This document shows, in pieces, positions 7,028 through 16,218 of a stretch of DNA of 64,000 nt; the first letter of the stretch is position 1; every line of letters starts with the position of its first letter. The position numbers and the translations under genes were made by a program. The notes under the pieces were generated by a model that made no database searches, was not told the origin of the DNA, and was given only the letters and a program-made list of their open reading frames with translations. The DNA is from Candidatus Brocadia sinica JPN1. GTDB lineage: Bacteria; Planctomycetota; Brocadiia; Brocadiales; Brocadiaceae. The stretch lies in contig NZ_BAFN01000001.1 of NCBI RefSeq assembly GCF_000949635.1, forward strand, positions 806,001 to 870,000. The letters are read 5' to 3'.

Positions 7028-8962
7028 TTAAACGGTCAAACGCCGCTTTCCTGTCTTGGTAAATGAGTTATGTATGTCCATGAACCCAAGTGTTGCAATA
7101 AATTTATCTGCAATTCCATCCTCATCCAAACCGATATTTTTTAATATCAGATTCCGGGGTCCATGCTCAACAAAACGGTCGGGAATGCCCATTCTCACGA
7201 TTTTACCTGCGTCTTCCCTTGCATCAGAGACAAGTTCAAGCACAGCAGAGCCAAAACCACCCATCAGGGCATGGTCTTCCACGGTGATTATCAGTTTATG
7301 GTTCCTGACTAACTTCAAAATAAGTTCTTTGTCAAGGGGTTTGGCAAACCGGGCATTAACTACCGTCACCTCTATGCCTTTTTCACTCAGCTTTTCAGCA
7401 GCCTGCAGACATCGGTATACCATTGCGCCGTAGGCAAGAAGCACACCATCTGTCCCCTCTCTCAACACCTCAGACCTTCCAATCTCAAACGTCTTATAAG
7501 GTAAATTAGGTTTTTCGTCAGGAACATCCTCTTTGGGATATCGGATCGCAACAGTTTTATCCGAATCCAAAGCAAGCTTTAGCATAGACCTTAACTCATT
7601 TCCATCCTTTGGCGCCATTAAGACAATTTCCGGCAGATTACGCAGATATGCAATATCAAAGACACCGTTATGTGTGGGGCCGTCATTACCCACGATTCCG
7701 GCCCTATCCAGCACAAACACAACTTTATTCCTTTGCAGACAAACATCATGAAAGACCTGATCATAAGCCCTCTGCAGGAATGTCGAGTAGATAGCCACGA
7801 CGGGTTTCAGTCCCCCCGCAGACAATCCGTTAGCCAAACCCACGGCATGCTGTTCACAAATTCCCACATCATAAAACCGGTCTGGGAATTTTTTCCCAAA
7901 AGAAACCATGCCGGTTCCGTCAGGCATGGCAGCTGTAATGCCTACTACTTTAAGGTCGGTTTTTGCCAGTTCTACGAGGGTATCTCCGAAAATATTTGTG
8001 TAAGAAACTCTTTTGGCATCGTTAGAGGACTGTTTAATTTTTCCGTCGCACATTTCAAACTTGCCGGCGCTATGGTATTGAGTTGGATTCTGACACGCCG
8101 GTTCAAATCCACGGCCTTTTTCAGTTGCCACATGGAGAAGCACCGGGCCTTCGAGGTGTTTTATATCATTTAATGTCTCGATCAATATCCGGAAATCGTG
8201 CCCGTCAATTGGGCCAAAATAATTAAACCCAAGTTCTACAAATATCTGGCCCGGGGCAGCTCCCTTCCTTATTAATTCAACAATATGTTCCAGGGTCTTT
8301 TCAACTGGTTTGCCAAATACCGGCAAGAGGTTCAGTAAATTACGAGCCTCTTTCTTAAGATCGGCAAACAGCGGGGCCGTCCTGATTTTGTTCAGGTATT
8401 TTGAAAAAGCGCCCACGGTGTTGGATATCGACATCTCATTATCGTTTAGCACCACCAATACATTTTTCTTCAAGTCACCCGCATGATTTAACGCCTCCAG
8501 AGACATTCCAGCTCCTATAGCGCCATCGCCCACGACAGCCACAACCGATCTCTTGTATCCCAGTATCGCATCGGCGCAGGCCATCCCCAGAGCAGCCGAT
8601 ATGGCGTTCCCGCTATGGCCACACGTAAAGGGATCATAAACGCTCTCATTTTTGTCCGGGAAACCGCTGATCCCTTTATATTGTCTTAAGGTTGGAAATT
8701 TCGATTTTCGGCCGGTAAGAATCTTGTGGACATATGCCTGATGACCTACATCCCATACAATTTTATCCCTCTTAAAATCGAAACAATAATGGAGAGCAAT
8801 GGTTAACTCAACCACGCCAAGATTTGAAGAGAGATGACCTGGATTTTTTGAAACAACGTCCACGATTAATTCCCGAATTTCCGTTGCGAGTTTAGGCAAA
8901 TCCTCCATTTTTAACTTTTTCAAATCTTCCGGGCATTCAATACAATCCAATATTTTGCTCAT
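7028..8962 (-). CDS. dxs: 1-deoxy-D-xylulose-5-phosphate synthase
   Basis: The 644-residue enzyme condenses pyruvate and glyceraldehyde 3-phosphate, the first step of the methylerythritol phosphate route to isoprenoids. Domain I has LSSNLGVVELTIALH and the TPP/Mg motif GDGAIGAGMSLEALNHAG with NDNEMSIS. Domain II has the catalytic Glu region (ICEQHAVGLANGL) and DRAGIVGNDGPTHNG. The C-terminal transketolase domain ends with VEDHALMGGFGSAV. Length is standard for DXS. The short uncoded gap (58 bases) to xseB and the 2-base gap to nadK place it in the same operon; xseB-dxs linkage is common in bacteria. Confidence 0.96.
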   Translation of the reverse strand: MSKILDCIECPEDLKKLKMEDLPKLATEIRELIVDVVSKNPGHLSSNLGVVELTIALHYCFDFKRDKIVWDVGHQAYVHKILTGRKSKFPTLRQYKGISGFPDKNESVYDPFTCGHSGNAISAALGMACADAILGYKRSVVAVVGDGAIGAGMSLEALNHAGDLKKNVLVVLNDNEMSISNTVGAFSKYLNKIRTAPLFADLKKEARNLLNLLPVFGKPVEKTLEHIVELIRKGAAPGQIFVELGFNYFGPIDGHDFRILIETLNDIKHLEGPVLLHVATEKGRGFEPACQNPTQYHSAGKFEMCDGKIKQSSNDAKRVSYTNIFGDTLVELAKTDLKVVGITAAMPDGTGMVSFGKKFPDRFYDVGICEQHAVGLANGLSAGGLKPVVAIYSTFLQRAYDQVFHDVCLQRNKVVFVLDRAGIVGNDGPTHNGVFDIAYLRNLPEIVLMAPKDGNELRSMLKLALDSDKTVAIRYPKEDVPDEKPNLPYKTFEIGRSEVLREGTDGVLLAYGAMVYRCLQAAEKLSEKGIEVTVVNARFAKPLDKELILKLVRNHKLIITVEDHALMGGFGSAVLELVSDAREDAGKIVRMGIPDRFVEHGPRNLILKNIGLDEDGIADKFIATLGFMDIHNSFTKTGKRRLTV

Positions 8963-9020
8963 ATTTTATCGTATGGATAAATCTAAAAAGTTTAAAGTTT
9001 ATCGAATATTCACTCAATGT

Positions 9021-9269
9021 TCATTTTGCATTGTTATTTTGGGTCGTTTCAGTCCCAAAATCCCTGGTACGAAAGGCGCCGTTTTCATCTTTCACTAAGA
9101 TTTGAATCTTTTTTTCCGCGCCTTCTAACAGGACGACGCACTGTTTGTACAGTTTAATACCATCTTCGTATCCGGACAAGGTTTCATCAAGCGGCAAATC
9201 TCCCTTTTCGAGTCGTTCTACGATATCTTCCAATCCTTTTAGCGCTTCCTCAAATTTTATCTTTGCCAT
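9021..9269 (-). CDS. xseB: Exodeoxyribonuclease VII small subunit
   Basis: The 82-residue protein starts MAKIKFEEALKGLEDIVERL and has the LEKGDLPLDETLSGYEDGIKL core that defines XseB, with a short acidic/Gln-Asn tail. It assembles with XseA, encoded 17 bases upstream, into the single-strand-specific nuclease that trims DNA from both ends. Confidence 0.95.
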   Translation of the reverse strand: MAKIKFEEALKGLEDIVERLEKGDLPLDETLSGYEDGIKLYKQCVVLLEGAEKKIQILVKDENGAFRTRDFGTETTQNNNAK

Positions 9270-9286
9270 ATATTAAAAATTCGACC

Positions 9287-10531
9287 CTACTTTAGTATCT
9301 CAACAACCGAAGATACAATACCACCAGTAAAAAATCGTGTCTTCAGCCTTTGACCGACAGTTAATCCTTCAGTTGACTTAATGGGTTTATCATTTTCTCC
9401 GTTTGTAGTAATAGAATAACCCCTGTTCAAGACTTTTAACGGACTCACACTCTCCAATCTGCTTGCCAAAGCAGTCAGTCTCTCACGTTCTAATTCCAGG
9501 GTATGTCTGCCTGCCGTAACAAGCCGTTGCGCAAGTTCATCCAATTCCTGCTGTAGTCTGAATATCTTATCGAATGGCCTTTTAAATAAAAAACTGTTTT
9601 TAATCCTCAGCAATCTGGTTCTGGTAAGCAATATTTTATTATACAATGCTTGTATAAGTCTAGTCTTAATTTTTTCTAACGAATCTTTTACCTGGTCATA
9701 CCGGGGAACAACCAATTCACCCGCCTCGGTAGGTGTAAGCGCCCTCTTGTCAGCAACTAAGTCCGAAATAGTCACATCAATTTCATGTCCTACTGCTGAA
9801 ATAACAGGAATTTTCGAGGCATAAATGCTTCGCGCAACTACTTCTTCATTAAACGCCCACAAATCCTCCAAGCTACCGCCTCCTCTTCCTGCAATTATTA
9901 CGTCGATATCGGCGATAGCATTCAAATCAGTAATCGCCTGTGCAATTTCCTGCGCCGCGCCATCACCCTGTACCTTTACCGGATAGATGAGAATTTCCAC
10001 TTTTGCAAATCGTCTATTAATTACATTTAAGATGTCTCTGATTGCAGCGCCCGTTAAAGATGTCACAATGGCAATCTTTTTCGGAAGCAAAGGAAGCGGT
10101 TTTTTGTGTGCAGGGTCAAACAGACCTTCCTTTTCAAGACGCTCCTTTAATTGTAAAAATGCCAGTTGCAATGCCCCAATCCCTTTTGGCTCAATACGTT
10201 CAATAATCAACTGATACTGACCGCGGGCTTCGTACACAGTGACTGAACCAAAAGCCAAAACCTCCATCCCGTCCCTTACCTCAAATTTTATATTGTTCAC
10301 AACGGTTTTGAAAATAACGGCCTGAAGTTGTGCATCGGCATCTTTCAGTGTCAGATACACGTGTCCTGATGTAGGCCGCCTTACATTAGATGCCTCTCCT
10401 ACGACCCACAGGTTAAAAAATTCTTGTTCGAGCGAACCGCGTATCCTTCGGGTGAGTTCAGAAATTGTCAGTATCCTGTTTCGGCTTTTTGTTGTATCCA
10501 GTAATAAAGGCAACATCTCATTAAAGTTCAT
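9287..10531 (-). CDS. xseA: Exodeoxyribonuclease VII large subunit
   Basis: The 414-residue subunit has an N-terminal OB-fold (residues about 15-115, including GEASNVRRPTSGHVYLTLKD), then the catalytic domain with IVTSLTGAAIRDIL, AGRGGGSLEDLWAFNEE and ISAVGHEIDVTISDLVAD, followed by the long coiled-coil helices and the conserved C-terminal LNRGYSI segment. Domain order and length are as in the family. Start ATG at 10531 is the first in frame with the family's MNFNEM-like opening. It is the likely first gene after a 101-base gap from the ymdB-like gene. Confidence 0.95.
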   Translation of the reverse strand: MNFNEMLPLLLDTTKSRNRILTISELTRRIRGSLEQEFFNLWVVGEASNVRRPTSGHVYLTLKDADAQLQAVIFKTVVNNIKFEVRDGMEVLAFGSVTVYEARGQYQLIIERIEPKGIGALQLAFLQLKERLEKEGLFDPAHKKPLPLLPKKIAIVTSLTGAAIRDILNVINRRFAKVEILIYPVKVQGDGAAQEIAQAITDLNAIADIDVIIAGRGGGSLEDLWAFNEEVVARSIYASKIPVISAVGHEIDVTISDLVADKRALTPTEAGELVVPRYDQVKDSLEKIKTRLIQALYNKILLTRTRLLRIKNSFLFKRPFDKIFRLQQELDELAQRLVTAGRHTLELERERLTALASRLESVSPLKVLNRGYSITTNGENDKPIKSTEGLTVGQRLKTRFFTGGIVSSVVEILK

Positions 10532-10632
10532 ATATGAATTTCACTGTTGAGATTCTTCCGTTATACCTCGACTTTGTTCAGCATGACTACGCCCGGAGTG
10601 ATGTCATATCGGGTGAAGCCAGGGAATCCAAT

Positions 10633-11424
10633 TTAATCACCCTCTTTAACTTCGATTCTCCGTATGCTTTCTGCATTACCTGTTTGGCTGTCCACAACCA
10701 CCTTCACACCACTTATCCGGATATCCTTCTCTGCCACATCAAATCGAGTGGGCATCTGGGTCACAATTGCCTTTAATACGCACTCAATCTTTCTTCCCAG
10801 GACTGATTCATGCGGACCGGTCATCCCCAAATCGCTGATAAATGCCGTTCCTTTGGGCAAAATTTTTTCATCCGCAGTGGGCACATGGGTATGGGTGCCG
10901 ACAACGGCGCTCACCTTACCGTCGAGATACCATCCCATGGCAATCTTTTCTGAAGTTGCTTCTGCATGCATGTCCACAAAGATGATTTTTGTCTCTTTTG
11001 AAATATTCTTCAAAATCTCATCAGAAGCCCGGAAAGGACAATCTATCGGTTTCATAAACACCCGGCCTAATAAGTTAATCACTCCAATAGGATTGCCCAT
11101 CCTGGAATTCTTCACAACATAGCCTTTTCCTATTGCCAGAGGCGAATAATTTGCAGGTCTCAGGATGCTTTTATTGGTCTCCAGTGCAGGCAATATTTCC
11201 TTTTTATCCCACACATGGTCACCCGTGGTTATAACATCAATGCCATAGGAAAATAATTCCGCTGCTATTTCTCCTGTTATGCCTGCTCCTGCCGCCGCAT
11301 TTTCTCCATTTGCAATGCAAAAATGTATGTCTTCCCTGTCAATGAATAATTTTAACTTATCTTTCAATATGATACGGCCAGGTTTTCCCACAATATCACC
11401 AATAATTAAGACGTTAATTTTCAT
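10633..11424 (-). CDS. YmdB-like metallophosphoesterase (TIGR00282 family)
   Basis: The 263-residue protein matches the YmdB/TIGR00282 family of dinuclear-metal phosphodiesterases, which cleave 2',3'-cyclic or cyclic dinucleotide-type substrates in characterised members. Seen motifs are IIGDIVGKPGR at the N-terminus, NGENAAAGAGI, TTGDHVWDKKE, VDMHAEATSEK and GTHTHVPTADE, which supply the metal ligands. The start overlaps the coaD stop by four bases (ATGA), so the two are coupled. Substrate here is unknown. Confidence 0.9.
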   Translation of the reverse strand: MKINVLIIGDIVGKPGRIILKDKLKLFIDREDIHFCIANGENAAAGAGITGEIAAELFSYGIDVITTGDHVWDKKEILPALETNKSILRPANYSPLAIGKGYVVKNSRMGNPIGVINLLGRVFMKPIDCPFRASDEILKNISKETKIIFVDMHAEATSEKIAMGWYLDGKVSAVVGTHTHVPTADEKILPKGTAFISDLGMTGPHESVLGRKIECVLKAIVTQMPTRFDVAEKDIRISGVKVVVDSQTGNAESIRRIEVKEGD

Positions 11425-11921
11425 TCAGTATTCTTTCTGTACATATGCTTAAATTTTTGCGCCAGACGCCTTTCAACGTTGGGTGGAACAAATTGGCTCA
11501 CACTGCCTCCCAGGCTAACAGCTTCCTTGATAAGTGTAGAATTTAAAAAAGAATATTGTTCACTGGTCATTACAAATACCGTTTCGACTTCTTTATTGAG
11601 TACCCGGTTGGTCAGCGCCCTCTGAAATTCATACTCAAAGTCAGATACCGTACGTATGCCACGCAATATAATATTCGTTTTTTGTTTTTTGAGATAATCC
11701 ACCAACATGCCCTGAAAGCTGTCGACCTCAACATTTTTCAGGTCCTTTACATGCTCCTGAATCATTTCCATACGTTCCGCCACGGAGAACAGAGCATCTT
11801 TTAGCGGATTACATCCCACCGAAACGACCAACATGTCGAAAATAAGGCTCCCCCTCTTGATTACATCAAGGTGTCCGTTGGTAACAGGATCAAATGTTCC
11901 TGGATAAACTGCCTTTTTCAT
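11421..11921 (-). CDS. coaD: Phosphopantetheine adenylyltransferase
   Basis: The 166-residue enzyme makes dephospho-CoA from 4'-phosphopantetheine and ATP. It begins MKKAVYPGTFDPVTNGHLDV with the T/SxGH nucleotide motif (NGHLD), has RGIRTVSDFEYEFQ, and the C-terminal NSTLIKEAVSLGG motif corresponding to the ISSxxxR/KE signature. The gene lies 12 bases downstream of the lptD-like gene and overlaps the phosphoesterase gene. Confidence 0.95.
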   Translation of the reverse strand: MKKAVYPGTFDPVTNGHLDVIKRGSLIFDMLVVSVGCNPLKDALFSVAERMEMIQEHVKDLKNVEVDSFQGMLVDYLKKQKTNIILRGIRTVSDFEYEFQRALTNRVLNKEVETVFVMTSEQYSFLNSTLIKEAVSLGGSVSQFVPPNVERRLAQKFKHMYRKNTE

Positions 11922-11933
11922 CGTAACTATATC

Positions 11934-14729
11934 TCAAAACCAAAAACGTCTTGATCTTTTTTCCAATCCTTTCGGTGTTATATCAAACCTGTAGGAGCTA
12001 TCATTTCTCACCGGATCCAGCTCGAGCGTAAGACTCCCTACCCAATCATGAAAGTAACGGGATAATACAAAATTTGTTTTCAGATTCTTAGGTTTATTTT
12101 CCGTATCTCTGTCCCCGCCATCCTCAATTTCTAGCGACCTGAAGTCGTACTTTTCCCCCGCCATTATCCTCCATTTTTCACTAATCGTGTAATCAGCCCC
12201 AAGGATAAGGGTGGAACTGATATCCCTGATAAATCGGTGTCCGATAAAATATTGCCAGTCGGGAGGATTATAAATCTCAAGTCCCGAGGTAAAAACATCA
12301 AACTGAAAATCTTCCGTGTTAAACTCGTTCCTTTCAGAAACAAATGCAACGATATCCGTCAGTTGGGAACGAAAGTCTATATTGATAAAGTTATCCCTTC
12401 TGATGATAATGCCATTGATGCCATCATTGTAAAGACCGGCGCTCGTAGGAAACATATAATAATCCACGTTAAAATCGACAAAATCTACTGTTTTCTCAAA
12501 ACCAGGTTCTCCCCGTTTTGTCTGTAATTTGTTTTTTACCCCTATAACGGCAACCTGGGATGAATCCAAAGCATCAATCGCATCATGCTGATGAAATTCG
12601 CTGGGGTCTTCTGTAACAACCGGACTGTAAATATAACGCAACTCCGGAACGAAGATGTGCCGCAGGCGATTTATTTTAAAGAAATCGTTGTAAACACTAT
12701 AACTCCTCCAATGCGTCGAACTCCAATCAAATCCAAAAGAACCGATAAACCGCCCTGTAGCAGGGCCATTTTCCTCATCAACAGAGCCAGACGTGTCAAT
12801 GCTTTCCGTATAGCCGGTGGCTCTGCCTTCAACAAACGGATTTATGTTAAAAACCCATGGCTTGAATGGCATACTTACCCGGCTCACGCTATCAACCCTT
12901 GCAAGAGATTGTGGTTGAATCTCCGGCTCAGTCTGTTCGAAAGATCCGTCAAAATAGGTCGCTGAAGATTCTGAAGTAAATATCAGTATATTATCTCCAA
13001 TGGGCTCCCCTATGATTCGGTATGATGCCTCTGGCAGACGTTCCGCATATCTCCTCTCCCGTAAGGAATCTACCGTTGTATCAAATCCGTTAAACTGTTC
13101 GTTGATCAAAAACGTCCCTGCTGTAGTTTCGTGTATTCTCCGTAAATACAACACCGTCTCACGATCTTTTTCTTGTTTAAATTCATGCTTAAAAAACTCC
13201 CTGAGAAACCTTGGATCGCTCAAATAGGAATACTCCATATCCAAACGCCAATCATAAGGTAATTCCTGTCTGTGCCTCCAAAGAATGTCGCCACGGTCTT
13301 TATTGTCGATCGGCACATCATTAATATCGAAATCACCCTGATCTTTTATATAGTAGGTATTAACATAACCAAGGAGGTCTTCTCCTTTATACTCAAAATC
13401 GAGACCCGTACCCACCCCTCTTTTTTCCAAATAATCAAGATTTAGTGTAAGATCACTCCACTCTTTTTGCTTCCCGCCTGTAACTGCAAATAAATCCCAA
13501 TCTGTCCTGAGAAATGAACCAAAACGGGATGAGCTCCCGAATTGCCAGTCTTTTAAGATTCGCTCTCGCTTCCTTACATCAAGCGATAAATACGGCAGAT
13601 ACGCTACGGGGTACTTGCCTAAATAAAATGAGTTGTTCGTAGAAGATACGATGTTATGAATATCCCGCTGAACCAATCGGATCCTTTTCCCTTTAAAATG
13701 ATAGTGAGGATGTCCGTATCCACAAGTACTTATCGTGCCATTTTTTATTTCGTATTGTCCTTTGGCAACGTGTTTTATCTCTTCTCCCCCAACATAAGCC
13801 GGCATCCCTTCCAAAAAGGGCGCCTTGCTTTTTTCTGAACGCGGGTTCATTTCAGAGGCATCACTTATTTTCGTTTTTTTCTGCTGCTGAATAATTGTTT
13901 TTATCTTGCTGTTAATAAGAATCCCCTTGTCTTCCTTCACGTCCTCAAATATCTTGTCGGCAATCTGTAAATCGTCTTTACGTCGCATCGTCACATTTCC
14001 TTCTGCGTAAATTTCACACAAAGGTTGTTCCGAATACCTTGAACCATCCGGTTCTTTCTTTTCAAACCACAAGATTACGCTGTCGGCATCTATCGTCATA
14101 TCCTCTTTTTTGATTTCTACATTGCCCAGGGCCACAACGATGCGCCTGTCTCCCTCCTCCCACGAATCAATACTGTCGGCAACAATATCAACCATTTCTA
14201 TTTTTTCGGAAACGCCTGAAGTCGGAGCCTTCGTGGGAATCTCGGTGGATAAATACTCCTCTTTTTTCATGAAACGAATTTCCTCGCCCCGCAGGACAAC
14301 CTCTGTTTCCTGTGCCTCTTCAAAAGTTTCCATCGGTTGTGCCTCAGAATTGACTACAATACCCGTCATTGTCTCAAATCGTAAGTATACCTGTTCGTAC
14401 TTTTCATAGTTTTCATTCTGCAGGATAGTAACCTTCCCCTCACAATACACCTCCACTGTTGCTTCTGTGCGTTGCGCAGCCTCTTCCTCAGGAAACCAGC
14501 AAACGACCGTATCCGCTGTAATCTGAAATGGTCCTTGCAATATCCTTGCGTCTTTATGAGCAACAAAAATCCTGACTCCGTCTTTTTTCCAGGTACTGAT
14601 ACGATCGGCTGATAAGGAAAAGGGCCGCTGCTCTATATTTTTTACCGTAGAAAGCAAACTTTCTGCGTAATTATACTTATGTATGAAAAATAACGCGGCG
14701 AGAATGAAAAAAACTTGTAGAATTCGCAT
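11934..14729 (-). CDS. lptD: LptD-like LPS-assembly outer-membrane protein with two OstA domains
   Basis: The 931-residue protein starts with a signal peptide (MRILQVFFILAALFFIHKYN region). Two OstA/LptA-like beta-jellyroll domains follow, at about residues 40-125 (LSADRISTWKKDGVRIFVA...) and 178-270 (VADSIDSWEEGDRRIVVALG...). From about residue 300 the LptD barrel signature begins: GTISTCGYGHPHYHFKG, the NSFYLGKYPVAYLPYL segment and then many alternating, aromatic-rich barrel strands to the C-terminal ...SRRFWF, which ends in Phe as outer-membrane barrels do. Family function is insertion of lipopolysaccharide in the outer leaflet. Two N-terminal jellyrolls rather than one are unusual. The matching ATPase lptB is at 44382. 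It lies in an operon with coaD and the aminotransferase. Confidence 0.85.
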   Translation of the reverse strand: MRILQVFFILAALFFIHKYNYAESLLSTVKNIEQRPFSLSADRISTWKKDGVRIFVAHKDARILQGPFQITADTVVCWFPEEEAAQRTEATVEVYCEGKVTILQNENYEKYEQVYLRFETMTGIVVNSEAQPMETFEEAQETEVVLRGEEIRFMKKEEYLSTEIPTKAPTSGVSEKIEMVDIVADSIDSWEEGDRRIVVALGNVEIKKEDMTIDADSVILWFEKKEPDGSRYSEQPLCEIYAEGNVTMRRKDDLQIADKIFEDVKEDKGILINSKIKTIIQQQKKTKISDASEMNPRSEKSKAPFLEGMPAYVGGEEIKHVAKGQYEIKNGTISTCGYGHPHYHFKGKRIRLVQRDIHNIVSSTNNSFYLGKYPVAYLPYLSLDVRKRERILKDWQFGSSSRFGSFLRTDWDLFAVTGGKQKEWSDLTLNLDYLEKRGVGTGLDFEYKGEDLLGYVNTYYIKDQGDFDINDVPIDNKDRGDILWRHRQELPYDWRLDMEYSYLSDPRFLREFFKHEFKQEKDRETVLYLRRIHETTAGTFLINEQFNGFDTTVDSLRERRYAERLPEASYRIIGEPIGDNILIFTSESSATYFDGSFEQTEPEIQPQSLARVDSVSRVSMPFKPWVFNINPFVEGRATGYTESIDTSGSVDEENGPATGRFIGSFGFDWSSTHWRSYSVYNDFFKINRLRHIFVPELRYIYSPVVTEDPSEFHQHDAIDALDSSQVAVIGVKNKLQTKRGEPGFEKTVDFVDFNVDYYMFPTSAGLYNDGINGIIIRRDNFINIDFRSQLTDIVAFVSERNEFNTEDFQFDVFTSGLEIYNPPDWQYFIGHRFIRDISSTLILGADYTISEKWRIMAGEKYDFRSLEIEDGGDRDTENKPKNLKTNFVLSRYFHDWVGSLTLELDPVRNDSSYRFDITPKGLEKRSRRFWF

Positions 14730-14744
14730 GAGAAAAATTTAAAA

Positions 14745-15851
14745 TTAAAGCTGCGAAATGAATTTTTTTATGTGATAAATCACATGATCCTGTTCTTTCT
14801 GAGTAATCTCCGGAAAGATAGGCAGGGCTAATGTCTCGTGAGAAGCTCTTTCGGACTCAGGTAAAGCGCCTGGTTTGTACCCTAGGTACTCAAAACATTT
14901 TTGCAAATGAAGGGGAATCGGGTAGTAAATGGCAGTATCTATCCCCTCGCTCTCGAGATATTTCATCAACGCGTCTCTGTTTGGTGTCGCTATGACGTAC
15001 TGATGAAATATATGGATGTTATGGGGCTCTATTTGGGGTAGCCGGACGGATAATCCCTTTAAATGTTCCTGATAATATGCGGCAATCGTTCTGCGTTTCT
15101 CAGACCAGCCGTCCAGGTATTTAAGCTTCACTGACAGGATCGCAGCCTGGATGGCATCCAACCTTCCGTTAATGCCGATGTGCGAATGATAATACCTCGG
15201 TTTCGACCCATGCACCCTTAAGATTTTAACAAACTCAGCCAATTCGTCATCGTTGGTTGTTACAAGCCCCCCGTCGCCATAACCGCCAAGGTTTTTTGTG
15301 GGATAAAATGAAAAACACCCCAAGTCCCCCATAGAACCTGCATTTTTCCCTTTATAAACTGCCCCTATGGACTGTGCGGCATCTTCAATAACCACTAATC
15401 CGTTGGCATGCGCAATCTCAAGGATAGCATCCATATCGGCACATTGTCCATACAGATGGACAGGTAAGATCGCCTTAGTTTTTTTATTTACAGCCTGCGC
15501 AATCTTACTTACACTGATGTTGTAAGTAGAGGGATCAATATCCACAAATACAGGAACAGCCCCTAAACGCGCAATTGAACCAGCCGTTGCAAAGAAAGTA
15601 AAAGGAGTCGTAATAACCTCATCACCATTTTTAATGCCACATGCCATTAAGGCTAACAATAGTGCATCTGTACCCGAGGACACTCCAATGGCATGTTTAA
15701 CACAACAAATTTGTGCTATGCTATTTTCAAACGATTCGACGAAAGGGCCGAGGACAAAGGACTGACTAGCTATTACCTCTAAAACGGCTTTATTTATTTC
15801 CTCTCGGATACTTTCATACTGCCGCTTTAAATCCAGAGAACTTACTTTCAT
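14745..15851 (-). CDS. DegT/DnrJ/EryC1/StrS-family sugar aminotransferase
   Basis: The PLP enzyme (about 368 residues from the ATG at 15851) has IGVSSGTDALLLAL at the cofactor phosphate site, EDAAQSIGAVYKG, and FSFYPTKNLGGYGDGGLV with the Schiff-base lysine. These define the StrS/ArnB aminotransferases that transaminate keto-sugars for LPS or cell-surface glycans. An ATG seven codons upstream (15872) is possible; I prefer 15851 because family members begin close to M-K-V-x-x-L-D-L. It is the promoter-proximal gene of the minus-strand block, 15 bases before the lptD-like gene, which suits a surface-polysaccharide role. The exact sugar is unknown. Confidence 0.88.
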   Translation of the reverse strand: MKVSSLDLKRQYESIREEINKAVLEVIASQSFVLGPFVESFENSIAQICCVKHAIGVSSGTDALLLALMACGIKNGDEVITTPFTFFATAGSIARLGAVPVFVDIDPSTYNISVSKIAQAVNKKTKAILPVHLYGQCADMDAILEIAHANGLVVIEDAAQSIGAVYKGKNAGSMGDLGCFSFYPTKNLGGYGDGGLVTTNDDELAEFVKILRVHGSKPRYYHSHIGINGRLDAIQAAILSVKLKYLDGWSEKRRTIAAYYQEHLKGLSVRLPQIEPHNIHIFHQYVIATPNRDALMKYLESEGIDTAIYYPIPLHLQKCFEYLGYKPGALPESERASHETLALPIFPEITQKEQDHVIYHIKKFISQL

Positions 15852-15872
15852 CAATAGAATAATGGCTATCAT

Positions 15873-16218
15873 GTAGCCATTTAAATTTTAACTCCTAAGT
15901 TTGCTAAACTACTATATTTGCATCAACGTAGGTCGACATTATATTTCGCGAGATTGGATTTGTCAATTAAAAAAGGTGGTTTAAAACAACCTACTTTTAC
16001 AAAGCCTGAGTTGAGATGACAATTTTTAGATGTACGTATAATTAGGCTTGACACCACTATAGATATTTGTACTATATCGTTTAGCATTTATAGTTTTTAT
16101 TGAATAGACTGTCTGCTATTTTGAGAGATGCGAGGTTGACAGTGTATTAAAATCAGTGCCTTTGACTCAAATAAAATCAGAATAAAGAAAATCACATCTT
16201 TATTCCAATTTTTCATTC
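15873..16218. other. Divergent intergenic region
   Basis: This 346-base gap separates the minus-strand block from the plus-strand genes at 16219 and should hold promoters for both. The only element I can point to is a plus-strand promoter candidate at 16048-16075. The rest is A+T-rich without other clear structure. Confidence 0.6.
16048..16075 (+). promoter_or_regulatory. Candidate sigma-70 promoter
   Basis: A perfect -35 box TTGACA (16048-16053) is followed by 16 bases and TACTAT (16070-16075), which matches four of six -10 bases and is preceded by a TG. It could drive the membrane protein gene at 16219, leaving a leader of about 135 bases. Confidence 0.4.

Noticed and set aside
7670-8173. 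Plus-strand open frame of 167 codons within dxs
   Set aside because: It is antisense to the conserved dxs gene, lacks a ribosome site and has no family resemblance.
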